From positions 1 through 5,488 of the forward strand of contig JAAXVZ010000108.1 of assembly GCA_013335235.1 (NCBI GenBank): DNA of 5,488 nucleotides, written 5' to 3'. The notes under the pieces were generated by a model, which saw nothing but the letters and a program-made list of their open reading frames with translations, did not search any database and had not been told where the DNA came from. Below are positions 1 through 3,733 of the stretch, in pieces. Both the position numbers and the translations under genes were made by a program. Each line of letters opens with the position of its first letter. The stretch's first letter is position 1. The DNA comes from Nanobdellota archaeon (GTDB taxonomy: Archaea; Nanobdellota; Nanobdellia; Woesearchaeales; GW2011-AR15).

Positions 1-127
1 CTTCAGCCTTGCTGGAATCCTTTACTTCTATTATATCTATGTTCCTTAGCCTTTTTAAGTACTCAGAGCATGCGTCTGCTATGCTTCTCTCTTTTATCTT
101 CCCGACACAGATTACTGAAATCCTCAT
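1..127 (-). CDS. rlmH: RlmH-family 23S rRNA (pseudouridine) methyltransferase, N-terminal part, cut by window edge
   Basis: Only the first 42 codons are present; the gene continues beyond position 1. Translation from the ATG at 127 begins MRISVICVGKIKER and continues with SEYLKRLRNIDIIEV. This matches the start of the RlmH/YbeA family: a first beta strand ending in VGK(I/L)K, a helix with EY.KRL, then a second strand IDIIEV. From family knowledge, RlmH is a small SPOUT methyltransferase that uses SAM to N3-methylate the pseudouridine in helix 69 of large-subunit rRNA; the SAM-binding C-terminal knot lies outside the window. A TATA-like element sits about 26-28 bp upstream, which supports this ATG and a leaderless mRNA. 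The gene follows the L,D-transpeptidase gene after 45 bp but appears to have its own promoter. The assignment is fairly secure, though it rests on the N-terminus alone. Confidence 0.8.
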   Translation of the reverse strand, partial: MRISVICVGKIKERSIADACSEYLKRLRNIDIIEVKDSSKAE

Positions 128-151
128 GCAGACTATATTCTCAGTTGAGTT

Positions 152-160
152 AGTATTAAA
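152..160 (-). promoter_or_regulatory. TATA box of rlmH
   Basis: The minus strand reads TTTAATACT, centred about 28 bp upstream of the rlmH ATG at 127. This is the spacing expected for an archaeal TATA box serving a leaderless transcript. No Shine-Dalgarno sequence is seen between it and the start. Confidence 0.5.
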
Positions 161-172
161 CCCTTGCGGTAG

Positions 173-1168
173 TTAGTTGCCAGGTATTGCCATGGTTTCT
201 GGCGTGTAAATCTGGATAGGGGTCAATATCGAGTTTACTAAACCAGAGGCATCTTCATCAATTATTACAGGGTCGCCAACTTGTGCCCAACTATAGAGGT
301 TCTCTGAAAATTCCACAGGCAGGTTGACACAGCCATGGCTCATAGGATGGCCAAAATTATCATGCCAATATGCACCATGCAGGAAATAGCCTAGATCCTC
401 TCTCAAGAAAAGCATGTTCCAGGGGACATTCTCCAGGTAGTATCCTGGCCCGGCCATGGTCATGCTCTCTGTCTTTTCTAAGATTGTGTAGTTTCCTGGA
501 GGTGTCGCGTATGTCAGTCCAGCCGAGACAAAGGAATCATATATCAGAGTGGTATTGTCATTGTGTGTCTCGAAAGCGTAGAGTCTCTGCTGCGACAGAT
601 CAACTAATATCCACCTGCCTTCGATCGTCACATTGATGTCTGTCCAGAAAACTTTGCCGAATGCGCCTGTCCCTTGTCGGTATAAGATGAAATCGCTCCT
701 GAATCCGCCAAATCCTACTGGTGCTGTCAGAGGGAGGTAAATATCTGTGCTAGCGCCGGATCTGACTATGCCAAGCTGAACTGGCGAGAGTTTCATATCA
801 GCGCCGCCTGCGTAGGCAACAGTCACATCCTGCCAATCGCAGGTTCCGGTATTCTCTATCCTTACGCCTTTCAAAAACTCCTTGCCTGAATCAAGGGTGG
901 TGCCGTCGGGGACAGACAGGTCTTCCACAAATCTTGCGTCATATATGCAGTCTTCCAGGGTCATGGGAGGTGTCGGTGTAGCAGAAGGAGCCAGTGTAGC
1001 TGTAGGAGTGAATACCTGTGAGGGTGTGGCAGTATGCTCATATACCCTAGTCTCCTGTGCGATCTCCTCTTTCCTTCCTAGAGCAGCAGGAGCATTCACT
1101 GGTGTGAAAGCATAGCATGCGGCAGTGACAGCCAAGAGACATGCAGCGATAGCCTTCAGGAATTTCAT
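173..1168 (-). CDS. Secreted L,D-transpeptidase (YkuD) with NBR1-type Ig-like domain
   Basis: The 331-residue protein has four parts. Residues 1-20 are a hydrophobic signal sequence, with a weak lipobox-like VTAAC ending at Cys18, so it is either a lipoprotein or Sec-cleaved. Residues 45-68 form a Thr/Pro/Ala-rich linker. Residues 75-181 resemble the Ig-like domain of NBR1 (PF16158 type), with the hallmark NTGTCDW at 106-112. Residues 185-304 are a YkuD domain with HG at 264-265 and the catalytic SHGCVN at 277-282 (nucleophile Cys280). In bacteria YkuD enzymes make 3-3 or lipoprotein cross-links by acyl transfer from D-centred peptide stems, outside the membrane. The T/P linker plus NBR1-Ig plus YkuD order is like extracellular proteins of Chloroflexota-type bacteria, which suggests acquisition by transfer (inference). 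All catalytic residues are intact. The start at 1168 is supported by a TATA box 26 bp upstream. The substrate in an archaeal cell is unknown. Confidence 0.93.
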   Translation of the reverse strand: MKFLKAIAACLLAVTAACYAFTPVNAPAALGRKEEIAQETRVYEHTATPSQVFTPTATLAPSATPTPPMTLEDCIYDARFVEDLSVPDGTTLDSGKEFLKGVRIENTGTCDWQDVTVAYAGGADMKLSPVQLGIVRSGASTDIYLPLTAPVGFGGFRSDFILYRQGTGAFGKVFWTDINVTIEGRWILVDLSQQRLYAFETHNDNTTLIYDSFVSAGLTYATPPGNYTILEKTESMTMAGPGYYLENVPWNMLFLREDLGYFLHGAYWHDNFGHPMSHGCVNLPVEFSENLYSWAQVGDPVIIDEDASGLVNSILTPIQIYTPETMAIPGN

Positions 1169-1189
1169 GTAGCTAGGATATAAACAAGG

Positions 1190-1199
1190 GTTATATTAT
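1190..1199 (-). promoter_or_regulatory. TATA box of the L,D-transpeptidase gene
   Basis: The minus strand reads ATAATATAAC, centred 26 bp upstream of the ATG at 1168, preceded by a purine-rich stretch (GAAAAAAGG) that could serve as the TFB-recognition element. This spacing predicts transcription starting at or next to the start codon. Confidence 0.6.
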
Positions 1200-1224
1200 T
1201 GCCTTTTTTCAAGAAATCAGGAAC

Positions 1225-1232
1225 AAAAAAAA
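1225..1232 (-). terminator. T-run terminator after the four-helix membrane protein gene
   Basis: Eight consecutive T on the minus strand begin three bases after the TAA stop (1236-1238) of the upstream membrane-protein gene. U-rich tracts without a strong hairpin are the usual archaeal intrinsic stop. Confidence 0.6.
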
Positions 1233-1235
1233 GGA

Positions 1236-1691
1236 TTATTCCTTTTTCCAGGAATTGATAAGATATACCACAAATATAAACAGCACTACAAGCAGCCCGA
1301 AACCTACGGCGCTCCTAGATTCCATATATCCCATCGTGCCTGCAAATGCAGCAATCACTATGCCGAAGAACAGGCCGTATCTTATGCTCTTGTCCAGGTT
1401 TATCAGAAGAACTGCAGACGCAATGATATTGATTATCATTATGATGATGAATTTCCACCCATCATACCTTGTCCTCTCTTCCTGATATTTGCTATCGCAC
1501 AGCCTCATCTCTTCGTCACGGGCCTGCTGCTGCTCATATGTCAGGTTCTCAGGAGCCCCGTATTTGTATGGGTAAGACAGGTAGCAGGTGTTTTCCGGTG
1601 TCTTAGGGAAGAACGTATTCACAGCCATGAAAACCATGGGGATATATAGCAGGCATACCGCGAGTCCAAAGACGACCTTTTTCCATTCCAT
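1236..1691 (-). CDS. Four-helix membrane protein of unknown function
   Basis: This 151-residue protein is not recognised. Hydrophobicity shows four likely membrane segments at about residues 5-25, 79-98, 104-121 and 127-147. A loop of about 50 residues between the first and second helix has two cysteines (Cys36 and Cys65), many Tyr and Glu, and a proline-containing YLSYPYKYG stretch. Positive charges before helix 1 (EWKK) and at the C-terminus (SWKKE) place both ends in the cytoplasm, so the 50-residue loop would be outside, where the two cysteines could form a disulfide (inference). The ATG at 1691 has a strong TATA element 27 bp upstream and a T8 tract follows the stop, so it is a single-gene unit. 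No catalytic motif is visible. Its placement beside a secreted cell-wall-type enzyme is suggestive only, because the two have separate promoters. Confidence 0.85.
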   Translation of the reverse strand: MEWKKVVFGLAVCLLYIPMVFMAVNTFFPKTPENTCYLSYPYKYGAPENLTYEQQQARDEEMRLCDSKYQEERTRYDGWKFIIIMIINIIASAVLLINLDKSIRYGLFFGIVIAAFAGTMGYMESRSAVGFGLLVVLFIFVVYLINSWKKE

Positions 1692-1714
1692 AGGTTAGCA
1701 ATATCTTAAGGAGG

Positions 1715-1724
1715 TATATAAAAT
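1715..1724 (-). promoter_or_regulatory. TATA box of the four-helix membrane protein gene
   Basis: The minus strand reads ATTTTATATA, centred about 27 bp upstream of the ATG at 1691, which fits leaderless transcription. A second AT-rich stretch (GGTATATTTAA) lies further upstream and is less well placed. Confidence 0.65.
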
Positions 1725-1757
1725 ATGGGTTAAATATACCAAAACAACACTCTAGAG

Positions 1758-1895
1758 CTATTTGCAGCTGCAGCCATAGCCTGTCCTGCAAGTCCCTCTG
1801 CAGGCGCCTATTGCCGCATATCTGCGCTTTATAGGGATAGAGTCGCTCACGTAGACAGAGCTGGAATCATATTCCGAAGAGGCATTATATGACAT
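1758..1895 (-). CDS. 45-residue cysteine-tailed miniprotein, function unknown
   Basis: An ATG at 1895 opens a frame of 45 codons ending in TAG at 1760-1758. The N-terminal half is rich in Ser, Tyr and acidic residues (MSYNASSEYDSSSVY). A KRR at 23-25 follows, then a C-terminal stretch GACRGTCRTGYGCSCK with four cysteines at 32, 36, 42 and 44 (pattern C-x3-C-x5-C-x-C). There is no signal peptide or membrane helix. A strong TATA element is centred 25 bp upstream of the ATG, as for the longer genes around it, and two 12-bp direct repeats lie just beyond it; this is the main evidence that the gene is real. The tail could bind a metal such as zinc or an iron-sulfur cluster, or form disulfides. The acidic front, basic site and Cys/Gly-rich tail also resemble a leader plus core of a modified peptide, but no modifying enzyme lies in the window. 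No family is recognised. Confidence 0.68.
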   Translation of the reverse strand: MSYNASSEYDSSSVYVSDSIPIKRRYAAIGACRGTCRTGYGCSCK

Positions 1896-1914
1896 GAGAA
1901 ATCCATTTACGGAG

Positions 1915-1925
1915 TTATATATAAA
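1915..1925 (-). promoter_or_regulatory. TATA box of the miniprotein gene
   Basis: The minus strand reads TTTATATATAA, centred 25 bp upstream of the ATG at 1895. It is one of the best TATA matches in the window and selects this ATG over another at 1905, which would be too close and in a different frame. Confidence 0.65.
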
Positions 1926-1927
1926 CC

Positions 1928-1959
1928 ATTTGTTGAATTATGCAGCTATTTGTTGAATT
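1928..1959 (-). repeat. Pair of 12-bp direct repeats upstream of the miniprotein promoter
   Basis: ATTTGTTGAATT on the plus strand occurs exactly at 1928-1939 and again at 1948-1959, separated by 8 bp, so the repeat period is 20 bp (about two DNA turns). The pair sits immediately upstream of the TATA box of the miniprotein gene, with both copies on the same DNA face. This is the arrangement expected for two protomers of an activator or regulator. No regulator is identified. Confidence 0.55.
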
Positions 1960-1982
1960 TGGCAGGGTATTTTGACATTAAA

Positions 1983-2006
1983 TGCTAAATAAAATATCTT
2001 TTAGCA
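1983..2006 (-). terminator. Hairpin overlapping the stop codon of the fasciclin gene
   Basis: A 7-bp inverted repeat (TGCTAAA and TTTAGCA) with a 10-nt AT-rich loop spans the TAA stop codon and the bases after it, followed by TTT. It may act as a weak terminator or 3'-end hairpin. The lack of a long T-run leaves this uncertain. Confidence 0.35.
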
Positions 2007-2441
2007 ATTGCAGTTATCTTTTTCATAATTTGCGTAATTTGTAGCAGGCTCACAGGAGACTTCTTTTGGCGCTATGATCGTATCTATTATGTGGATATAG
2101 CCGTTTGTGCATTCAATATCCTTCTGTATGATTAGTGATGCGTTTATCTGCACTCTCTCTGCCTCAAGGCAGACCTCTGTTCCCTGGAGCGTCTCCCTTA
2201 GCTTGTAGGGTATCAGATCTATGCTTTTCAGTCTCCCTTTGATTACATGATACTTTACAATGTCCTGCAGGCCACTCTTCTTCAATCCTTTGTCTATGCA
2301 TTCACACCCAAGATTTGTAGGCGCAAATAAGGTATATTCCTCTTTGCCTGAGAGCTTTTTCTTCAGGTCTGTAGCATCAACCATCGAGAAAAAGGTTGAG
2401 CATTCCTTCAGCCCCTTCAAAGTTTCAACTATGTTTTTCAC
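2001..2441 (-). CDS. Small fasciclin (FAS1) domain protein with Cys-rich tail
   Basis: The 146-residue protein is essentially one FAS1 domain. The H1 motif YTLFAPTN is at 36-43, the conserved YH at 64-65 (KYHVIKG), and the H2 motif NGYIHIID at 113-120, followed by TIIAP. FAS1 domains usually mediate adhesion and are normally secreted. This copy has no signal peptide or membrane anchor, so it may be intracellular or exported by another route. It has eight cysteines (14, 46, 48, 91, 111, 130, 144, 146), with C-x-C pairs at 46/48 and at the extreme C-terminus (DNCNC). That is unusual for FAS1 and could point to metal binding. The start is GTG: the frame upstream to the preceding TGA has no ATG, the next Met (20) would cut into the domain, and a TATA-like element lies about 26 bp upstream. 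Confidence 0.88.
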   Translation of the reverse strand: MKNIVETLKGLKECSTFFSMVDATDLKKKLSGKEEYTLFAPTNLGCECIDKGLKKSGLQDIVKYHVIKGRLKSIDLIPYKLRETLQGTEVCLEAERVQINASLIIQKDIECTNGYIHIIDTIIAPKEVSCEPATNYANYEKDNCNC

Positions 2442-2462
2442 AACAGAGTAAATTATCTGCCT

Positions 2463-2471
2463 TCTTTTAAT
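2463..2471 (-). promoter_or_regulatory. Probable TATA box of the fasciclin gene
   Basis: The minus strand reads AATTAAAAG, centred about 26 bp upstream of the GTG start at 2441. It is weaker than the other TATA elements here but correctly placed. Confidence 0.4.
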
Positions 2472-2553
2472 TCTTATTGTTCAAAGCTCGCAAAATGAAA
2501 TAGAGGCATTGGGCAAATGAGTTAGATTCATTGGAGCTAATAACCCAAAACAT

Positions 2554-2561
2554 AAAAAAAA
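2554..2561 (-). terminator. T-run downstream of tRNA-Ile
   Basis: Eight T in a row on the minus strand, about 30 bases past the 3' end of tRNA-Ile, and before the promoter of the fasciclin gene. It probably ends the tRNA transcript. Confidence 0.5.
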
Positions 2562-2591
2562 TTCCTGGTGGAACCGGATAGCACTTTTTAG

Positions 2592-2697
2592 TGGGCCCGA
2601 CCAGATTTGAACTGGCGACCACCCGATTATCAGTCTTGCCTACGAATTGCTTGTGACAAATCGTAACGGGCACTCCACCAGGCTAAGCTACGGGCCC
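2592..2697 (-). tRNA. tRNA-Ile(GAT) with intron at 30/31
   Basis: Acceptor GGGCCCG pairs fully with CGGGCCC, with discriminator A at 2592 and no encoded CCA. The T-arm is GCCAG-TTCAAAT-CTGGT and the D-loop has GG. After removal of 32 nt (2635-2666), the anticodon arm reads CCCGA-CTGATAA-TCGGG, giving anticodon GAT at 2631-2629. The intron interrupts the 5' strand of the anticodon stem between positions 30 and 31, not the usual 37/38. The cut sites are supported by a bulge-helix-bulge: central helix TGCC/GGCA, three-base bulges CGT and AGA, and an inner helix TACGA/TCGTA. Cutting after the second base of each bulge gives exactly the mature arm. The outer helix beyond the 3' bulge is short (about 2 bp), so the motif is of the relaxed kind. 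The gene needs the archaeal splicing endonuclease and ligase. Confidence 0.93.
2635..2666 (-). other. 32-nt BHB intron of tRNA-Ile
   Basis: The intron begins TTACGA and ends GGCAAG on the minus strand. It folds as TACGA/TCGTA closed by a 15-nt loop, and contributes GGCA to the central BHB helix with the exon sequence TGCC. It is far too short to encode a homing nuclease. Confidence 0.85.
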
Positions 2698-2719
2698 ATT
2701 CTACTCAAGGATTAGAGCC

Positions 2720-2732
2720 TTGTTTAAAAAAA
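2720..2732 (-). promoter_or_regulatory. Promoter of tRNA-Ile
   Basis: The minus strand has a T7 tract running into TTTAAACA, centred about 27 bp upstream of the tRNA 5' end at 2697. Transcription would begin at or within a few bases of the mature 5' end. A short inverted repeat (CAAGG and CCTTG) lies between promoter and gene. Confidence 0.5.
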
Positions 2733-2788
2733 TTGCGGCTAAATATGAATATATTGCCATTTATTCTGCATAGCTAGTTTAAGCAAGG

Positions 2789-2795
2789 AAAAAAA
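2789..2795 (-). terminator. T-run terminator of tRNA-Phe
   Basis: Seven T on the minus strand begin two bases after the discriminator base of tRNA-Phe, a typical archaeal tRNA stop. Confidence 0.65.
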
Positions 2796-2797
2796 CG

Positions 2798-2907
2798 TGG
2801 GACCTGTGGAATTTGAATCCACGACAACTACGTGTCAGAGTGATCCCGGCACGTGCCAGATGAAAGCATCTTCAGCGTAGTGCTCTCCCAGGCTGAGCTA
2901 AGGTCCC
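2798..2907 (-). tRNA. tRNA-Phe(GAA) with canonical 37/38 intron
   Basis: Acceptor GGGACCT pairs fully with AGGTCCC, discriminator A, no encoded CCA. The D-arm is GCTC-AGCCTGGGA-GAGC and the T-arm GTGGA-TTCAAAT-TCCAC. The anticodon stem is CTACG with CGTAG; the loop after splicing is CTGAAGA, anticodon GAA at 2873-2871. A 36-nt intron (2834-2869) follows position 37. The bulge-helix-bulge is imperfect: exon CTGA (32-35) faces TCTG at the intron end, leaving a U-U mismatch opposite U33, and the inner helix is hard to draw. The intron has its own hairpins, including the palindrome GGCACGTGCC. The mature tRNA is otherwise entirely conventional, so the identity is secure and only the exact splicing geometry is open. 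Confidence 0.95.
2834..2869 (-). other. 36-nt intron of tRNA-Phe
   Basis: The intron begins ATGCTTTC and ends CTCTGAC on the minus strand. Two self-structures compete: exon-intron AGATG with CATCT, and CTGGC with GCCGG closed by an ACGT loop. The boundaries come from restoring the 27-31/39-43 stem and a seven-base loop with A38. A one-base shift is possible because A occurs at both junctions. Confidence 0.8.
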
Positions 2908-2926
2908 AACTTGCGGAAAGAAGAGT

Positions 2927-2938
2927 CATTTAAAAACT
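2927..2938 (-). promoter_or_regulatory. Promoter of tRNA-Phe
   Basis: The minus strand reads AGTTTTTAAATG, centred about 25 bp upstream of the tRNA 5' end at 2907. It lies in the divergent region shared with the plus-strand membrane protein gene that starts at 3022. Confidence 0.55.
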
Positions 2939-2988
2939 TTCAGGTTTCAGCAGGGCAGGCTCAAGCAGGAATCCGAGTAGTTTAGATA

Positions 2989-2998
2989 GTTTTATTAC
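2989..2998 (+). promoter_or_regulatory. Probable TATA box of the STM3941-like gene
   Basis: The plus strand reads GTTTTATTAC, centred about 27-28 bp upstream of the ATG at 3022. The spacing matches the leaderless pattern of its neighbours; the match to a TATA consensus is moderate. Confidence 0.45.
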
Positions 2999-3021
2999 CT
3001 CTATAGGCATTTTTTGTATTT

Positions 3022-3600
3022 ATGAAAAATGGAATCAGCAGATACTACTCCTCTCTCTCATTGGATTACTCTTCATTTTTTTCAGGAATCCTGTTAATTA
3101 TCTTTTTTTCATATCTTGTCGCATTTTTCACTTCTATTTATATGGGGATATCACTTGCATCCCTATTATTTGCGATATCTCTCCTGCTTATTAGGAAGCA
3201 TGTAGAGAAAAAGTTAATTTATACGTTTGACGAGGAAGGGATTTCTCTAGCCGCATTGCCTGAGGATAAGATATGTTGGGAGGAATTGGAATCAGTTAGG
3301 CATGTAAGCATACCTATCTTAATCAGGTCGTACCGGTATTCAAGACATATAACCTATGAGTATCTCATACTAAAACCTAAATCCAGGGCAGATCACCTCG
3401 CGAGGATAAGGGTTGTGCAAAGTAAATTCCCTATACCTATTGAGGTCAAATATAATTTTCCTTTTGATGAGTACAGACTACCAATATATGATATGACGGA
3501 CCATGATGATTTACTAAACGAGATAAACTCGCGTTTGAAAATCATACATGAGTCTTATGATACAAAAATAGTCTCTCCTAGTGACCCAGATTCATTATAG
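3022..3600 (+). CDS. Membrane protein with STM3941/bacterial-PH-like cytoplasmic domain
   Basis: This 192-residue protein is the only clear plus-strand gene. A short Ser/Tyr-rich N-terminus precedes two adjacent hydrophobic helices (about 19-38 and 40-57), then a basic RKHVEKK that should face the cytoplasm. Residues 64-175 form a soluble domain. It opens with YTFDEEGISL (67-76), has CWEELESVRHV (85-95), and ends with LPIYDM (153-158) and a helix DDLLNEINSRL (162-172). This order (two helices, a strand with F-x-E-E-G-I, a W-E-E-hydrophobic-E-S-V motif, and a final hydrophobic strand plus helix) matches the STM3941 family and related bacterial PH-like membrane proteins, whose function is poorly known. 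No catalytic residues are visible. The C-terminal 20 residues look disordered. The family assignment is from pattern recognition and is moderate; that it is a real membrane protein is much surer. Confidence 0.8.
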   Translation: MKNGISRYYSSLSLDYSSFFSGILLIIFFSYLVAFFTSIYMGISLASLLFAISLLLIRKHVEKKLIYTFDEEGISLAALPEDKICWEELESVRHVSIPILIRSYRYSRHITYEYLILKPKSRADHLARIRVVQSKFPIPIEVKYNFPFDEYRLPIYDMTDHDDLLNEINSRLKIIHESYDTKIVSPSDPDSL

Positions 3601-3606
3601 CTTCTG

Positions 3607-3613
3607 AAAAAAA
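3607..3613 (-). terminator. T-run terminator of the tRNA-Thr-like gene
   Basis: Seven T on the minus strand begin six bases past the discriminator base of the Thr tRNA. Its presence, with an upstream TATA box, indicates that the aberrant tRNA is a complete transcription unit. Confidence 0.6.
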
Positions 3614-3619
3614 TAGGCA

Positions 3620-3692
3620 AGCCTCTGGAGGGATGTGCGCCCCCGACCTTCTGATTACAAGTCAGACGCAATAGCTACTATGCTACAGAGGC
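3620..3692 (-). tRNA. Structurally aberrant tRNA-Thr(TGT)
   Basis: All outer elements of a tRNA are intact: acceptor GCCTCTG/CAGAGGC (7 bp), anticodon arm TCTGA-CTTGTAA-TCAGA (5 bp, anticodon TGT at 3659-3657), five-base variable region AGGTC, T-stem GGGGG/CCCTC, and discriminator T, which is usual for archaeal tRNA-Thr. There is no intron and no encoded CCA. The core is abnormal. The D-arm GCAT-AGTAGCTA-TTGC has only three pairs and no GG in its loop. The T-loop is CGCACAT instead of TTCRANN, so T54, Psi55 and the usual G18/G19 contacts are missing. A GC in each loop could still pair (inference). A TATA box and T-run flank the gene. It could be a specialised or orphan tRNA, a degenerating copy, or a tRNA-like RNA. 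The perfect stems argue against simple decay. Confidence 0.78.
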
Positions 3693-3718
3693 ATGTTGAA
3701 TCTATGAATTTTATGATG

Positions 3719-3726
3719 ATTTAAAT
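3719..3726 (-). promoter_or_regulatory. Promoter of the tRNA-Thr-like gene
   Basis: ATTTAAAT is centred about 30 bp upstream of the tRNA 5' end at 3692, so transcription would begin about four bases ahead of the mature end. It lies between the tRNA and the stop of the nitrilase gene, and no other gene on that strand could use it. Confidence 0.5.
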
Positions 3727-3733
3727 AGGTTTC

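Noticed and set aside
370..1115. Plus-strand open frames at 370-636 and 882-1115
   Set aside because: Both lie wholly antisense to the L,D-transpeptidase gene, whose domains and catalytic motifs are clear; they have low-complexity or Ser/Arg-rich composition and no promoter.
1750..1757. CTCTAGAG palindrome after the miniprotein stop as a terminator
   Set aside because: Eight bases cannot form a stable hairpin and only four T follow further on.
1603..1791. Minus-strand frame of 62 codons
   Set aside because: It runs through the promoter and start of the four-helix membrane protein and overlaps the end of the miniprotein gene in another frame, with no TATA element at its own start.
1928..1959. 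CRISPR-like repeat pair
   Set aside because: Only two copies of 12 bp with an 8-bp gap and no further units; the promoter-proximal position fits a regulator site better.
2260..2451. Plus-strand frame of 63 codons
   Set aside because: Antisense to the 5' half of the fasciclin gene, which has a recognised domain.
2467..2673. Minus-strand frame of 68 codons
   Set aside because: It is mostly the body and intron of tRNA-Ile read as protein.
2592..2697. Reading this tRNA with a canonical 37/38 intron and anticodon CGA (Ser)
   Set aside because: Position 33 would be A instead of U, the stem 3' side would not fit, and there is no long variable arm; the 30/31 intron gives a perfect Ile anticodon arm and a BHB.
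3620..3692. A tRNA on the plus strand with anticodon ACA
   Set aside because: The anticodon hairpin also folds on the plus strand, but the D- and T-arm placement, Thr discriminator, TATA box and T-run all fit the minus strand, and A34 anticodons of this type are not used.
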